Program-made: the position numbers and the translations under genes
The notes under the pieces: generated by a model
The model's input: the letters and a program-made list of their open reading frames with translations, nothing else
Databases searched by the model: none
What the model was told of the DNA's origin: nothing
NCBI RefSeq assembly: GCF_007290395.2
Contig: NZ_CP041656.2
Location: 6,262,001 to 6,326,000 of the forward strand
Direction of reading: 5' to 3'
Length of the DNA stretch: 64,000 nt
DNA from: Bradyrhizobium cosmicum
Lineage (GTDB): Bacteria; Pseudomonadota; Alphaproteobacteria; Rhizobiales; Xanthobacteraceae
In this document: positions 27,930 to 36,713 of the stretch, one piece after another
Position numbering within the stretch: position 1 is the first letter of the stretch
How the letters are laid out: each line of letters begins with the position of its first letter

Positions 27930-28628
27930 TCACACCGCATGCCCCGGCGATGTCCGCGCCATGCCGTCGAATGCGTCGAGCAGTTTCTCGCGCCAGGCGT
28001 ACACCGGATCATCCGTCTCCAGCAGCTTGAACGGGCTCACCACCCGCGCCCACTGAAAACCGCCGAACACGATGTAGTCGGCATAGTTCGGCGCGCTGCC
28101 GCCGATGAAGGGCTGCTTCTTCAGGGTCTGCCGCATCACCTCGAGCGACTTGCGGAACGCGACCACACCGGCATCGCGGCTCGCCATCACCTGTTCCAGC
28201 GTCTTGCCGCCGAAGCGCGCCTCGCGCGATTGGCGGAAATAGGCTGCGTCGACCTCGGCGAGGTTGTTCGGGATGTCAGCGATGATCAGCGGAAAGATGC
28301 CGCCGACGATGGCGATGTCGCCCCAGGCGTTGATCATGCGCGCCATGGCGCGGCCGCCCTCGCCGCCGAACAGCGACGGCTGGTTTGGAAAATTGTCTTC
28401 GAGATAATTCGCGATCGTCCAGGAATCGACCACCGGCTTGTCGTGGTGCAGCAGCACCGGGACCTTCTCCGAGCCGTGCGGCGCGATCGCGCTCTTCTCG
28501 GTGAAGCGCCAGGGCAGCGTTTCCGCCGAAAGGCCCTTGTGCGCGAGCGCCATCCGCGTGCGCCAGCAAAACGGGCTGAACGGGCGCGCGGCGTCGGTGC
28601 CGACGAGTTCGTAGAGTTTGAGTGACAT
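27930..28628 (-). CDS. Glutathione S-transferase family protein, 232 aa
   Basis: A GST of the larger DUF952/Ure2-like bacterial group. It starts MSLKLYELVGTDAARPFSPFCWRTRMALAHKGL with the candidate catalytic Cys of FCWR, then SEKVPVLLHHDKPVVDSWTIANYLE. The helical domain includes FIGGSAPNYADYIVFGGFQWARVV. The start at 28626-28628 fits the fold; the frame runs on upstream through a repeat and is not used. Substrate unknown. Confidence 0.88.
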   Translation of the reverse strand: MSLKLYELVGTDAARPFSPFCWRTRMALAHKGLSAETLPWRFTEKSAIAPHGSEKVPVLLHHDKPVVDSWTIANYLEDNFPNQPSLFGGEGGRAMARMINAWGDIAIVGGIFPLIIADIPNNLAEVDAAYFRQSREARFGGKTLEQVMASRDAGVVAFRKSLEVMRQTLKKQPFIGGSAPNYADYIVFGGFQWARVVSPFKLLETDDPVYAWREKLLDAFDGMARTSPGHAV

Positions 28629-28640
28629 GGCTGGTGTTCC

Positions 28641-28720
28641 ATCAATGCGAGCGCAGCGAAACAACCCAGACTGCCGCCGCGGAAGCATTCTGGATTGCTT
28701 CGCTGGCGCTCGCAATGACG
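28641..28720. repeat. CATTGCGAGC palindromic repeat, copy 3 (diverged)
   Basis: The left arm is ATCAATGCGAGCGCAGCGAA, the right arm GCTGGCGCTCGCAATGACG, and the inner arms CCCAGACTG/ATTCTGGATTG. Compared with copies 1 and 2 the left arm has base changes. Confidence 0.8.
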
Positions 28721-28741
28721 TTGTTGATACGGACGGGCGCC

Positions 28742-28972
28742 TCACCGGCGGTGCGTTTGCAGTAGCTTCTCGCCGTCCGCCGTTACCGCGATGATCAGCC
28801 CCACACCGGGCCGCGTTTCTCGGGCGACATAGCCGCGGTCCGCGGCGTCCTCCCAGATGGTGAGGCGCGGGCACGAGGTCTTCCAGGTCGCGATCACCTC
28901 GGCATAGGCGCGCGGCTCGCGGGCGACCCATTCGACGAAGTCCAGCACCAGCGGATCGGCCGTCTCGCTCAT
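28742..28972 (-). CDS. Small winged-helix-like protein, 76 aa
   Basis: It starts MSETADPLVLDFVEWVAREP. The remainder (YAEVIATWKTSCPRLTIWED and then GYVARETRPGVGLIIAVTAD) reads like a helix-helix-wing unit of a MarR/PadR-type winged helix, ending GEKLLQTHRR. Its ATG overlaps the TauE/SafE stop (ATGA), so the two are translated together. DNA binding is an inference from secondary-structure style only; it may regulate the permease or be a small partner of it. Confidence 0.65.
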   Translation of the reverse strand: MSETADPLVLDFVEWVAREPRAYAEVIATWKTSCPRLTIWEDAADRGYVARETRPGVGLIIAVTADGEKLLQTHRR

Positions 28973-29748
28973 TGCAATCCTCCCTTGTCGAAGGCGGCCG
29001 CGACGTCCGTGCGGAGCAGCAGCCAGCCGCCATAGGCGATGTAGTAGCAGGCGATGGTGGTGATCAGCTTGTTCGACCAGGCGATGAATTGCTGGTCGGT
29101 CATGGCTTCGAGGATGCGCCGCGCCAGCGTGGTGCCGAGCATCGAGGCGAGAATCGCGACGCCGGCGAGCACGGGATCGAGGCTGGCGGCCTGGTCGATC
29201 ACACCGCCGAAATAGATCAGCTTGGTGAAGTGGCTGACGAGTTGGCACATCGCCTTGGTCGCCACCTTCTCGCGCCGGCCGAAATCACCGCCGAGGAAGA
29301 AGGTGTCGAGCAGCGGCCCCGAGACACCGGTCATCAGCATCAGGCCCATGCAGATCGTGCCGTAGACCGTGCCCTGCCAGAGACGGTCGGGATCCGGCTT
29401 GATATTCGCGGGCAGCAGCCGCGCCATGAACGGGGTGACGCCGAGCAGCAGCAGCGCCATCGGCTTGTCAGGCACGTAGCGGGTCAGCGACCAGGCCGCG
29501 AGCGCGACGGCGCAGCCGACCATATAGTTGGCCACCGGCCGCCAGCGGATATGCGCGCGCCAGAGCAACGCGCGCCAGCCATTGGACGCCATCTGCGTGA
29601 TCGCGTGCAGCACCATCGCGGTCGGCAGCGGCATCAGGGCCAGCAGCACGCCGATCAGGATCAACCCGCCGGCCATGCCGAACAGCCCCGACAGGAACGC
29701 GGTGCCGACCATCAGCAATCCGAGGGCAGCGATCATGAAGGGCGTCAC
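28969..29748 (-). CDS. TauE/SafE family sulfite-exporter-like permease, 259 aa
   Basis: Inner-membrane protein with about eight helices in two repeats. The first repeat has LSGLFGMAGGLILIGVLLAL (the family GxxGGxxG motif) and ATAM..HAITQMASNGWRALLW; the second has MLMTGVSGPLLDTFFLGGDFGRREKVATKAMCQLVSHFTKL. It exports sulfur oxyanions or related organosulfonates in known members. The start GTG at 29746-29748 is chosen because GGAG is six bases upstream; an in-frame ATG four codons later is too far from it. It is paired with a 76-residue winged-helix-like protein by ATGA overlap. Confidence 0.85.
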   Translation of the reverse strand: MTPFMIAALGLLMVGTAFLSGLFGMAGGLILIGVLLALMPLPTAMVLHAITQMASNGWRALLWRAHIRWRPVANYMVGCAVALAAWSLTRYVPDKPMALLLLGVTPFMARLLPANIKPDPDRLWQGTVYGTICMGLMLMTGVSGPLLDTFFLGGDFGRREKVATKAMCQLVSHFTKLIYFGGVIDQAASLDPVLAGVAILASMLGTTLARRILEAMTDQQFIAWSNKLITTIACYYIAYGGWLLLRTDVAAAFDKGGLQ

Positions 29749-29795
29749 GAAGGTCTCCGGTGGTTGCCGCGCTTGGTTAGGGACGCGAGCTGCCA

Positions 29796-29934
29796 GCTCC
29801 CCCTCGCCCCGCTTGCGGGTAGAGGGTGGGGTGAGGGGGAGTCTCCGCAAAGACGGTAGCAGCGAGACTCGCGGAGACTGCCCCTCACCCGCCGCGCTTT
29901 GCGCGTCGGCCTCTCCCCGCACGCGGGGAGAGGC
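29796..29934. repeat. Palindromic repeat, CCTCTCCCCGC class
   Basis: CCCTCGCCCCGCTTGCGGGT and CCTCTCCCCGCACGCGGGG arms bracket two internal inverted parts (GGTGAGGGGGAGTCTCCG / CGGAGACTGCCCCTCACC). It fills the divergent region between the permease and LysR genes. Confidence 0.85.
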
Positions 29935-30016
29935 GAAGGGAAACGTGCCTCGCTTGCCGTGGCTTCGCAAACTGAGTTATCTTGGCCTGGCATCAGCTTT
30001 CCTGAGGGTCAGTCAT

Positions 30017-30934
30017 TTGCGGCGACTGCTGTTTCTCAACGGCATCAAGGCGTTCGAGGCGGCCGCGCGGACCGGCAGCTTTGCCGCGGCCGGGCTCGAG
30101 CTCAGCGTGTCGGCAGCCGCCGTCAGCCGCATGGTGCATCTGCTCGAGGACCGGCTCGGCGTCGCGCTGTTCGAGCGCAAGGCCAACAAGCTGGTGCTGA
30201 CGCAGGCCGGGCGCGCCTATCAGAGCGGGCTGACGCCGATCTTCGATGCGCTGGCGAGCCTCACCGCGCAGGTGACGGCGCCCTCCAGCGTGCGCGTGCT
30301 CACCATCGGCGTCGGACATACGTTTGCGATGCGCTGGCTGATCCCGCGGCTGTCGGAATTTCGCAGCGAGGAGCCCGACATCGAGGTGCGCTTCACCACC
30401 GGCGGCGCCTCGGTGCCGTTCGGCGAGGACTGGAGTTGCGGCATCAAGCTCGGCACCGGCGACTGGCCGGGGCTGGTGGCCGAGCCGCTGTTCGCCGGCG
30501 ATCTCACGCCGGTCTGCGTGCCGCGGCTCGCCGCCTCGCTGAAACGGCCGGCCGACCTGAAGGGCCCGAGCCTGATCCGCGTCGAACATTCGCCCGAGGA
30601 CTGGCCGATCTGGCTGAAGGCCGCGAACCTCCCCCGTATCAATCCGCGCGGGCCGGAGTTCCAGTTCTACGGCCAAGCGCTGCAGGCCGCCGCCGACGGG
30701 CTCGGCATTGCCATGGGCATCCGGCCCTATATCGACGACGACCTCGCCGCCGGACGGCTGGTCGCGCCGTTCGACCTTTCGGTGCCCAAGGGCATGCGCT
30801 GGTATCTGGTCTATCGCAGCTTCCAGACCGAGCAGCGTGACTTTGCCGCGTTCCGCCGCTGGATCATGCGTGCGGCCTCGGAGCCCGCTGCCCGCCCCGT
30901 CAAGCGGATCGGTCGCGCCTCGCCGCGGAAGTGA
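30017..30934 (+). CDS. LysR family transcriptional regulator (GcvA-like), 305 aa
   Basis: DNA-binding regulator with a C-terminal effector domain. The N-terminal winged HTH starts FLNGIKAFEAAARTGSFAAA (LysR signature), then GLELSVSAAAVSRMVHLLEDRLGVALFER. The effector domain begins about residue 95 (VRVLTIGVGHTFAMRWLIPRL) and contains GGASVPFGEDWSCGIKLG and VAPFDLSVPKGMRWYLVYR, typical of the GcvA group. The start is a TTG at 30017 with GAGGG nine bases upstream. It is divergent from the TauE/SafE permease, which is a likely target. Confidence 0.88.
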   Translation: MRRLLFLNGIKAFEAAARTGSFAAAGLELSVSAAAVSRMVHLLEDRLGVALFERKANKLVLTQAGRAYQSGLTPIFDALASLTAQVTAPSSVRVLTIGVGHTFAMRWLIPRLSEFRSEEPDIEVRFTTGGASVPFGEDWSCGIKLGTGDWPGLVAEPLFAGDLTPVCVPRLAASLKRPADLKGPSLIRVEHSPEDWPIWLKAANLPRINPRGPEFQFYGQALQAAADGLGIAMGIRPYIDDDLAAGRLVAPFDLSVPKGMRWYLVYRSFQTEQRDFAAFRRWIMRAASEPAARPVKRIGRASPRK

Positions 30935-31051
30935 CGCCCCTGCTGTGGTCTGCCGGGCAAAAAAGCCGGCCACTTGTGAACGGCTTCACATACTGAAACC
31001 GGCAAACGTGGTCCCCTGACCCTCCGACAAGACACCTTTTGGGGACTACCA

Positions 31052-31276
31052 ATGACGACGCTTTACGACGGCTTTGACATCGAATCCTTCGAAGCTGGGC
31101 AAGGGCTGTGGCACGCCCGCATCCGGCGCGCCGATTTCAGCCCGGTTGCCATCGACGGCGTGCTGTTTCCGGCCATGGAAGTCGGCTTCGCCTGGCCTGA
31201 TCCCGACGCGGCGATCGCCGACGCCAAGCATCACATCGATCGCTTCCGCCGGCGCGCCGACAGCGACGACGAATAA
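31052..31276 (+). CDS. Small hypothetical protein, 74 aa
   Basis: Function unknown. It starts MTTLYDGFDIESFEAGQGLW and continues with HARIRRADFSPVAIDGVLFPAMEVGFAWPD, an alternating beta-rich pattern, then a short charged C-terminal helix (AIADAKHHIDRF). The ATG is preceded by GGGGA. No transmembrane segment. It is followed after 36 bases by another small gene and then uvrB. Confidence 0.7.
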   Translation: MTTLYDGFDIESFEAGQGLWHARIRRADFSPVAIDGVLFPAMEVGFAWPDPDAAIADAKHHIDRFRRRADSDDE

Positions 31277-31312
31277 GCAGCAGACAGCGCAGCGCAACAG
31301 GGGGAACCGGTC

Positions 31313-31543
31313 ATGTCAGCCATCGAATGCGGGGACACGCCGCGGCCGCGGATCTATACCCGCAATGTGCTGTCGAATTGTCCGGAATGCGACGGCGACC
31401 TCACGGTGCTCCGCGTGATCCCCGGCCGTGCCGGCTGCGAGTACTGGGCCATGCGCTGCACCGATTGCGGGGGTCTCCATCTCGACATCCTCGAGCCGCG
31501 CGTTGTGGCCGAGGACGACGACGGGCCGCGGCCAGCGGCGTGA
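31313..31543 (+). CDS. Small zinc-ribbon-like protein, 76 aa
   Basis: Two CxxC pairs (NCPECDGDLT and RCTDCGGLHL, residues about 22-54) surround a beta-hairpin, which is the zinc-ribbon pattern. The C-terminus is acidic and Pro-rich. The ATG has AGGGGGA upstream. It could be a nucleic-acid-binding accessory, but no family name can be given. It ends 93 bases before uvrB. Confidence 0.75.
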   Translation: MSAIECGDTPRPRIYTRNVLSNCPECDGDLTVLRVIPGRAGCEYWAMRCTDCGGLHLDILEPRVVAEDDDGPRPAA

Positions 31544-31636
31544 TCGAAAGGCCTGCTGCCAACCTGCTGTCAGCAGCCTGATCACGGACCGTCCTTCGCC
31601 CTTTTCTGAGGGGCGGACTCGTCCCATATTCGGGAC

Positions 31637-34594
31637 ATGGCGAAGAAACCTGCTCCCCCCGCAAAAACCCCAAAATCCAAGACGCCGAACTCCAAGGCTC
31701 ATCGGCCCGACGTGCAGCCGATCGGGCCGGCATTGGCCGAACTGCTAAATCCCGCGATCAATCGCGGCGATGCCGGACTTGGCTCAGGCACTGGCCTGCA
31801 GCCGCCGCCGGACAATTCGCGCGATCGCCGCTCCGGGGGCGAGGCCGCCGCGCACCGTGCGCGCGCCTCGACGCCGAAGGCGTTTCCGCAGGATGCGGCG
31901 CGGCCGATGCCGCTGCGTCCCAATCCGCAGCCGCCGGGCGCCCGCGAAGGCAGCGGTTTCGACGAAGCGCCGCAGGCCAATTACGGCACCGCGGCCACGA
32001 TCCCGACGCTCGATCCGGAACTGGCGCGGCAGCTCGGTTTTCCCACCGAGGAGGACGACGCCGAGGCGCTGGCGCGGCCGCCGCGCAACAAGATGGAGGC
32101 GCTCGGCGTCAAGGCGACCGCCGATGCGCTGGAATCGCTGATCCGCGAGGGCCGTCCCGAGTTCCGCAAGAACGACGGCTCGCTGAAGGTGTGGACGCCG
32201 CACCGGCCGCCGCGCCCGGAAAAGTCCGAAGGCGGCGTGCGCTTCGAGATCAAGTCGTCCTACGAGCCGCGCGGCGACCAGCCGACCGCGATCGCGGAAC
32301 TGGTCGAAGGGATCAACCGGAACGACCGTTCGCAGGTGCTGCTCGGTGTCACCGGCTCGGGCAAGACCTACACCATGGCCAAGGTGATCGAGGCGACGCA
32401 GCGGCCTGCCATCATCCTCGCCCCGAACAAGACGCTGGCCGCCCAGCTCTATGGCGAGTTCAAGAGCTTTTTCCCGGACAACGCGGTCGAGTATTTCGTC
32501 TCGTATTACGACTATTACCAGCCGGAAGCCTACGTCCCGCGCACCGACACCTATATCGAGAAGGACTCCTCGATCAACGAGCAGATCGACCGCATGCGCC
32601 ACTCCGCGACGCGCGCGCTGCTCGAACGCGACGACGTCATCATCGTCGCCTCGGTGTCCTGCATCTACGGTATCGGCTCGGTCGAGACCTACACCGCGAT
32701 GACGTTCGCGCTGAAGAAGGGCGAGCGCATCGACCAGCGCCAGCTCATCGCCGACCTCGTCGCGCTCCAGTACAAGCGCACCCAGGCCGATTTCACCCGC
32801 GGTACGTTTCGCGTGCGCGGCGACGTCATCGACATCTTCCCGGCGCACTATGAGGACCGGGCCTGGCGCGTCAATCTGTTCGGCGACACCATCGAGACCA
32901 TCGAGGAGTTCGATCCGCTCACCGGCCACAAGCAGGACGAGCTCGAATTCATCAAGATGTACGCCAACTCGCACTATGTGACGCCGCGTCCGACGCTGGT
33001 ACAGGCGATCAAGTCGATCAAATCCGAGTTGAAGATGCGGCTCGACCAGCTCAACAACCAGGGCCGCCTGCTGGAAGCGCAGCGCCTGGAGCAGCGCACC
33101 ACCTTCGACATCGAGATGATGGAGGCGACGGGGAGCTGCGCCGGCATCGAGAACTATTCCCGCTATCTGACCGGTCGCCTTCCCGGCGAGCCGCCGCCGA
33201 CGCTGTTCGAATACGTGCCCGACAACGCGCTGGTGTTCGCCGACGAGAGCCACGTCACCGTGCCGCAGATCGGCGCGATGTTCAAAGGCGACTTCCGCCG
33301 CAAGGCGACGCTGGCCGAATACGGCTTCCGCCTGCCCTCCTGCATGGACAATCGCCCGCTTCGCTTCGAGGAATGGGACATGATGCGGCCGCAGACGGTC
33401 GCGGTGTCGGCGACGCCGAGCAGCTGGGAACTGAACGAGAGCGGCGGCGTGTTCGTCGAGCAGGTCATTCGCCCCACCGGCCTGATTGATCCCCCCGTGG
33501 ACATTCGCCCCGCCCGCACCCAGGTCGACGATCTCGTCGGCGAGGTCCGCGCCACCGCGCAGGCCGGCTATCGCTCGCTGATCACGGTGCTGACCAAGCG
33601 CATGGCGGAGGACCTCACCGAATATCTGCACGAGCAGGGTATTCGCGTCCGCTACATGCACTCTGATATCGACACCATCGAGCGCATCGAGATCATCAGG
33701 GATCTCCGCCTCGGTGCGTTCGACGCGCTGGTCGGCATCAACCTGCTGCGCGAGGGCCTCGACATTCCCGAATGCGCGCTGGTCGCGATTCTGGACGCCG
33801 ACAAGGAAGGTTTTCTGCGCAGCGAGACCTCGCTGATCCAGACCATCGGCCGCGCCGCGCGCAACGTCGACGGCAAGGTGATCCTCTATGCCGACCAGAT
33901 GACCGGATCGATGGAGCGCGCCATCGCCGAAACCAACCGCCGCCGCGAAAAGCAGGTCGAGTACAACACGGAGCACGGCATCACGCCGGAGAGCGTCAAG
34001 AAGTCGATCGGCGACATCATGAACAGCGTCTACGAGCGCGACCACGTGCTGGTCGAGATCGGCGGCCACGACATGACCGACGACGTCATCTCGATCGGCC
34101 ACAATTTCGAGGCCGTGCTCGCCGATCTCGAAACCCGCATGCGCGAGGCCGCCGCCGATTTGAACTTCGAGGAAGCCGCCCGCCTGCGCGACGAGGTCAA
34201 GCGCCTGCGCGCCACCGAGCTCGCGGTGGTCGACGACCCCACCGCCAAGCAGCGTACCGTGCAAGGCAAGGCCGGCGCCTATGCCGGGGCGAAGAAGTAC
34301 GGCGACGCCGCCAATCTGCCCGTCAGCGCCATGAAGAAGAAGACAGTGAGCTCCGCGCTGAAGGCGAGCGGCGGCGGCAGCGGCTCGAAGGTGCACAAGC
34401 CGCATCTCGACGAGATGCACGGGCCGGAATCGCTGCCCTACCGCGAAAACCGCGCGCTGCCGTCAAAGCCGTTCGGCGGCGAAAGCCGGATCATCCAGCC
34501 GACGGACTCAAGGCAGTCGGGGCCGGAGTTCGGGCCCGCGCCGAAGTCGACGGGCGGGATGCCGGGGCGAAGGGGTGGGTGGAAGAAGAGGTAG
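31637..34594 (+). CDS. uvrB: Excinuclease ABC subunit UvrB, 985 aa, N-terminally extended
   Basis: DNA-damage recognition subunit of nucleotide excision repair, acting with UvrA and UvrC. Residues 1 to about 208 are a basic, Pro/Ala-rich extension. The UvrB core begins at [14 protein letters not shown] and carries Walker [11 protein letters not shown], the beta-hairpin [20 protein letters not shown] (Walker B), SATPSSWE, and helicase motifs [13 protein letters not shown] and [10 protein letters not shown]. The C-terminal UVR motif is [16 protein letters not shown], followed by a 90-residue polar tail. The usual length is about 670-730 residues, so both ends are longer. No GTTC-N7-GTTC SOS box is visible in the 93 bases upstream. 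Confidence 0.97.
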   Translation: MAKKPAPPAKTPKSKTPNSKAHRPDVQPIGPALAELLNPAINRGDAGLGSGTGLQPPPDNSRDRRSGGEAAAHRARASTPKAFPQDAARPMPLRPNPQPPGAREGSGFDEAPQANYGTAATIPTLDPELARQLGFPTEEDDAEALARPPRNKMEALGVKATADALESLIREGRPEFRKNDGSLKVWTPHRPPRPEKSEGGVRFEIKSSYEPRGDQPTAIAELVEGINRNDRSQVLLGVTGSGKTYTMAKVIEATQRPAIILAPNKTLAAQLYGEFKSFFPDNAVEYFVSYYDYYQPEAYVPRTDTYIEKDSSINEQIDRMRHSATRALLERDDVIIVASVSCIYGIGSVETYTAMTFALKKGERIDQRQLIADLVALQYKRTQADFTRGTFRVRGDVIDIFPAHYEDRAWRVNLFGDTIETIEEFDPLTGHKQDELEFIKMYANSHYVTPRPTLVQAIKSIKSELKMRLDQLNNQGRLLEAQRLEQRTTFDIEMMEATGSCAGIENYSRYLTGRLPGEPPPTLFEYVPDNALVFADESHVTVPQIGAMFKGDFRRKATLAEYGFRLPSCMDNRPLRFEEWDMMRPQTVAVSATPSSWELNESGGVFVEQVIRPTGLIDPPVDIRPARTQVDDLVGEVRATAQAGYRSLITVLTKRMAEDLTEYLHEQGIRVRYMHSDIDTIERIEIIRDLRLGAFDALVGINLLREGLDIPECALVAILDADKEGFLRSETSLIQTIGRAARNVDGKVILYADQMTGSMERAIAETNRRREKQVEYNTEHGITPESVKKSIGDIMNSVYERDHVLVEIGGHDMTDDVISIGHNFEAVLADLETRMREAAADLNFEEAARLRDEVKRLRATELAVVDDPTAKQRTVQGKAGAYAGAKKYGDAANLPVSAMKKKTVSSALKASGGGSGSKVHKPHLDEMHGPESLPYRENRALPSKPFGGESRIIQPTDSRQSGPEFGPAPKSTGGMPGRRGGWKKR

Positions 34595-34614
34595 GATGCG
34601 CGGTATCATCCTCG

Positions 34615-34668
34615 CCATTCGTGGCTATGGATTCCGGGCTGGCCGCGTTGCGGCGCCCGGAAATGACA
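34615..34668. repeat. Palindromic repeat, ATTCCGGG class, copy 2
   Basis: GGATTCCGGGCTGGCC and GGCGCCCGGAAATGAC form the arms. It sits between uvrB and the convergent membrane gene. Confidence 0.75.
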
Positions 34669-34676
34669 AGTAGCCC

Positions 34677-35039
34677 TCACCCCACACTCACCGCCAACAG
34701 CGACAGCAGCAGCACTGAGGCTACAAGTTGCGCCGACGTCGCGGGCTTGGCGCGCCAGCGCGCGATCTTTTCGGAGAAGGACAGGCTGGCGTCGAAGAAA
34801 TTCGCCTCGTAGCCGTTCTTCAATTTCGGGAATTTTGTTCCGAGCCAGATGACGAGGACGCTGTAGAGCAGCGTCGCCATGACAACGGTGAGCACGCGCT
34901 GGCCCCCGCGATCATCGCCGAGCAGCTTCACCATCAGCGAGGCTGCCGCGAAGATCGGGAAGCCCTGGAGCGTTGCGGTCAGCGCAAAGCCTTCGAGCCA
35001 GTTGAGCGGGCCAGATTTCGGCGCGGTGATCGAGGCCAT
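34677..35039 (-). CDS. Membrane protein, 120 aa, paralogue of 35047-35433
   Basis: Function unknown. About three hydrophobic helices: LTATLQGFPIFAAASLMVKLL, RVLTVVMATLLYSVLVIWLG, and SAQLVASVLLLSLLAVSVG at the C-terminus. Between helices 2 and 3 is the shared PKLKNGYEANFFDASLSFSEKI. Its upstream neighbour has the same plan and ending (SVG). The SD overlaps the neighbour's stop and the gap is 7 bases, so they are co-translated. Tandem duplication is likely. Confidence 0.78.
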   Translation of the reverse strand: MASITAPKSGPLNWLEGFALTATLQGFPIFAAASLMVKLLGDDRGGQRVLTVVMATLLYSVLVIWLGTKFPKLKNGYEANFFDASLSFSEKIARWRAKPATSAQLVASVLLLSLLAVSVG

Positions 35040-35046
35040 GACGCGC

Positions 35047-35433
35047 TCACCCCACGCTCGCCGTCACCACGGCCATCACCGACAACAGCAGCACGATGGT
35101 CATGAGCTGGAGCGAGGCGACGGGCTGGGTGCGCCAGGCGGTGATCTTGTCGGCGAGCGACAGATGAGCCTCGAAGAATTTTGGCTCGTAGACGGTCTTG
35201 AAGAAGGCGGGGAAGCTCGGGCCGAAAGTCACGGCCAGCATCGCGTGGGCGAGCGATGCGACGGCGACGAAGATGGCGACGCCGGGGTCGCCGACCAAGT
35301 CGTGGTTGCCGCAGAGCTTGAGCAGGAAGGCGGCGGCGGCGAAGGTCGGGAAGCTCTGCAGAACCGTCGTCAGCGCGAGGCCTTCGATGGCGTTGTGCAG
35401 GCGGGACTTTCTTGCGGCGGCGATGGAAGCCAT
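35047..35433 (-). CDS. Membrane protein, 128 aa, paralogue of 34677-35039
   Basis: Function unknown. It shares layout and motifs with the downstream gene: GLALTTVLQSFPTFAAAAFLLKL, FVAVASLAHAMLAVTFGPSFP, FKTVYEPKFFEAHLSLADKITAW, and a C-terminal helix MTIVLLLSVMAVVTASVG. The ATG at 35431-35433 is chosen with GGGAG upstream. Together the two may form a heteromeric membrane complex, though no family is recognised. Confidence 0.78.
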   Translation of the reverse strand: MASIAAARKSRLHNAIEGLALTTVLQSFPTFAAAAFLLKLCGNHDLVGDPGVAIFVAVASLAHAMLAVTFGPSFPAFFKTVYEPKFFEAHLSLADKITAWRTQPVASLQLMTIVLLLSVMAVVTASVG

Positions 35434-35536
35434 GGCACGTCTCCCTGATGACATGCCGATGACGTTAGCCGCGCCGGGACGGGCGTGATGTGAGATGGGT
35501 CACGCGCTCCAATCGGCTGCCGGAACTGTGGTGCAA

Positions 35537-35579
35537 TGGATTCCGGGCTCGCGCCAAGTGGCGCGCCCCGGAATGACAG
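35537..35579. repeat. Palindromic repeat, ATTCCGGG class, copy 3
   Basis: TGGATTCCGGGCTCGCGCC and GGCGCGCCCCGGAATGACA are inverted arms around AAGT. It lies 4 bases past the stop of the 35583-35831 gene. Confidence 0.88.
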
Positions 35580-35582
35580 GGG

Positions 35583-35831
35583 CTACAGCTTGCCCTGGCC
35601 GTTGACCTGGCTCTGCTGTTGCTGCTGCTTTTCCTGTTGCTCTTGCTGTTCCTTGGCGTGGTGGCGGCCGTAGAGGCAGCCGGCGGCGGCGCCGAGGACG
35701 CCATGATGGCCGGCATAGTGGCCGGCGACGCCGCCGACGATGGCGCCCTTGATGCAGCCCTTGGCATTGGCGGCGGAGGTCGCGCCCAGCATGAGAACCG
35801 CGGCGGCGACGGCGAGAAGCGGGGATTTCAT
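35583..35831 (-). CDS. Exported glycine-zipper protein, 82 aa
   Basis: A signal peptide (residues 1-23, LLAVAAAVLMLGATSAANA) is followed by a glycine-zipper segment CIKGAIVGGVAGHYAGHHG and VLGAAAGCLYG, then a Gln/Glu-rich tail (EQQEQQEKQQQQQS). Glycine-zipper proteins often bind or span the outer membrane. Two Cys flank the zipper. The gene stands alone upstream of repeats; its exact role is unknown. Confidence 0.75.
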   Translation of the reverse strand: MKSPLLAVAAAVLMLGATSAANAKGCIKGAIVGGVAGHYAGHHGVLGAAAGCLYGRHHAKEQQEQQEKQQQQQSQVNGQGKL

Positions 35832-36113
35832 GGATCGGTGTCTCCGGATGAATGATCGGCATCTCAACGAGCGCAAGCGGTTCCGGTTCCAGCGCGTGCC
35901 GCATGCGGATCGCGCCGGACGCTGTGCGCGCGGCGTCATCGCGTCCCTGCAAATTCCAGCGGGCGGATGCATGCGCAGCCCGCCCTTGCAGCATGTGAAC
36001 CGCGGTCCATCGACACATGACCAATCGCGACAGGGCTCTGTCTTTTTGCGGATTGCTGGACCCGCAAGCTGCACGATAGCGTTGCATTCCACGGCCAATG
36101 GGGCGGGAGCGGC

Positions 36114-36566
36114 ATGACGGTTGAATCGCTGAACAGGCAACGCGTGCTGCACCTGCTCGACAGCTTTGCGCGCGGCGATATCGAGGCCGCGCTGTCGTGC
36201 TGCACCGACGACGTCGACTTTCTCACCCACGCGCCGATCGACGTGCTGCCCCACATGGTGCCGCGCCATGGCAAGGCCGAGTTGCGTGCGCTCTGGGAGA
36301 CGATCTGGTCGCGCTATTCGGACATCCGCTACAAGGCGCCGCATATCCTCGCCGACGGCGACGAGGTCGCGACCTACATGCACACCTATTTCAGGAAACG
36401 CAGCAACGACCGCATCGTGCAATTCGACATGGCCGTGTTCTACAGCTTCCGCGGCGGGCTGGTGGCGCAGATCCGCGAAATCATCGATTCCTATGACCTG
36501 GTGCAGCAGGTGCTGGAGCGCGAGATCGGACCGCTGATCCTGGGGGCGCTAGTGCCGCGGGACTAG
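36114..36566 (+). CDS. SnoaL-like (NTF2-fold) protein, 150 aa
   Basis: NTF2/SnoaL-like alpha+beta barrel of unknown substrate. It begins VESLNRQRVLHLLDSFARGDIEAALSCCTDDVDF, the usual N-terminal helices and first strand, then APIDVLPHMVPRHGKAELRALWET. Strand-rich C-terminus: VQFDMAVFYSFRGGLVAQIREIIDSYDLVQQVLE. The ATG has GGGAG five bases upstream. The protein resembles the one at 38981-39421 in PID, DSYDLV/DSFDLV and other positions. The autotransporter gene sits directly between them. Confidence 0.82.
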   Translation: MTVESLNRQRVLHLLDSFARGDIEAALSCCTDDVDFLTHAPIDVLPHMVPRHGKAELRALWETIWSRYSDIRYKAPHILADGDEVATYMHTYFRKRSNDRIVQFDMAVFYSFRGGLVAQIREIIDSYDLVQQVLEREIGPLILGALVPRD

Positions 36567-36713
36567 GCAGGAGGCCGGGCCTGGCTGTGTCGGGCCAGCC
36601 ACACTCGTCCGGCGCGTGTGCCGTCCGGATTGCCGGATGTTTCTTGCGGGAAACGTTACAGCTAAATTCGCCCCACGTGACCGCAGATTTGATGGTCCCA
36701 GGGAGCAAACACC

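Noticed and set aside
31544..31636. SOS box (GTTC-N7-GTTC) upstream of uvrB
   Set aside because: No such motif in either orientation in the 93 bases. Damage induction cannot be claimed.
35849..36117. Plus-strand frame (89 codons) ending at the SnoaL-like start
   Set aside because: No SD, no recognisable domain, composition drifts along the frame. Possibly a decayed gene or noise.
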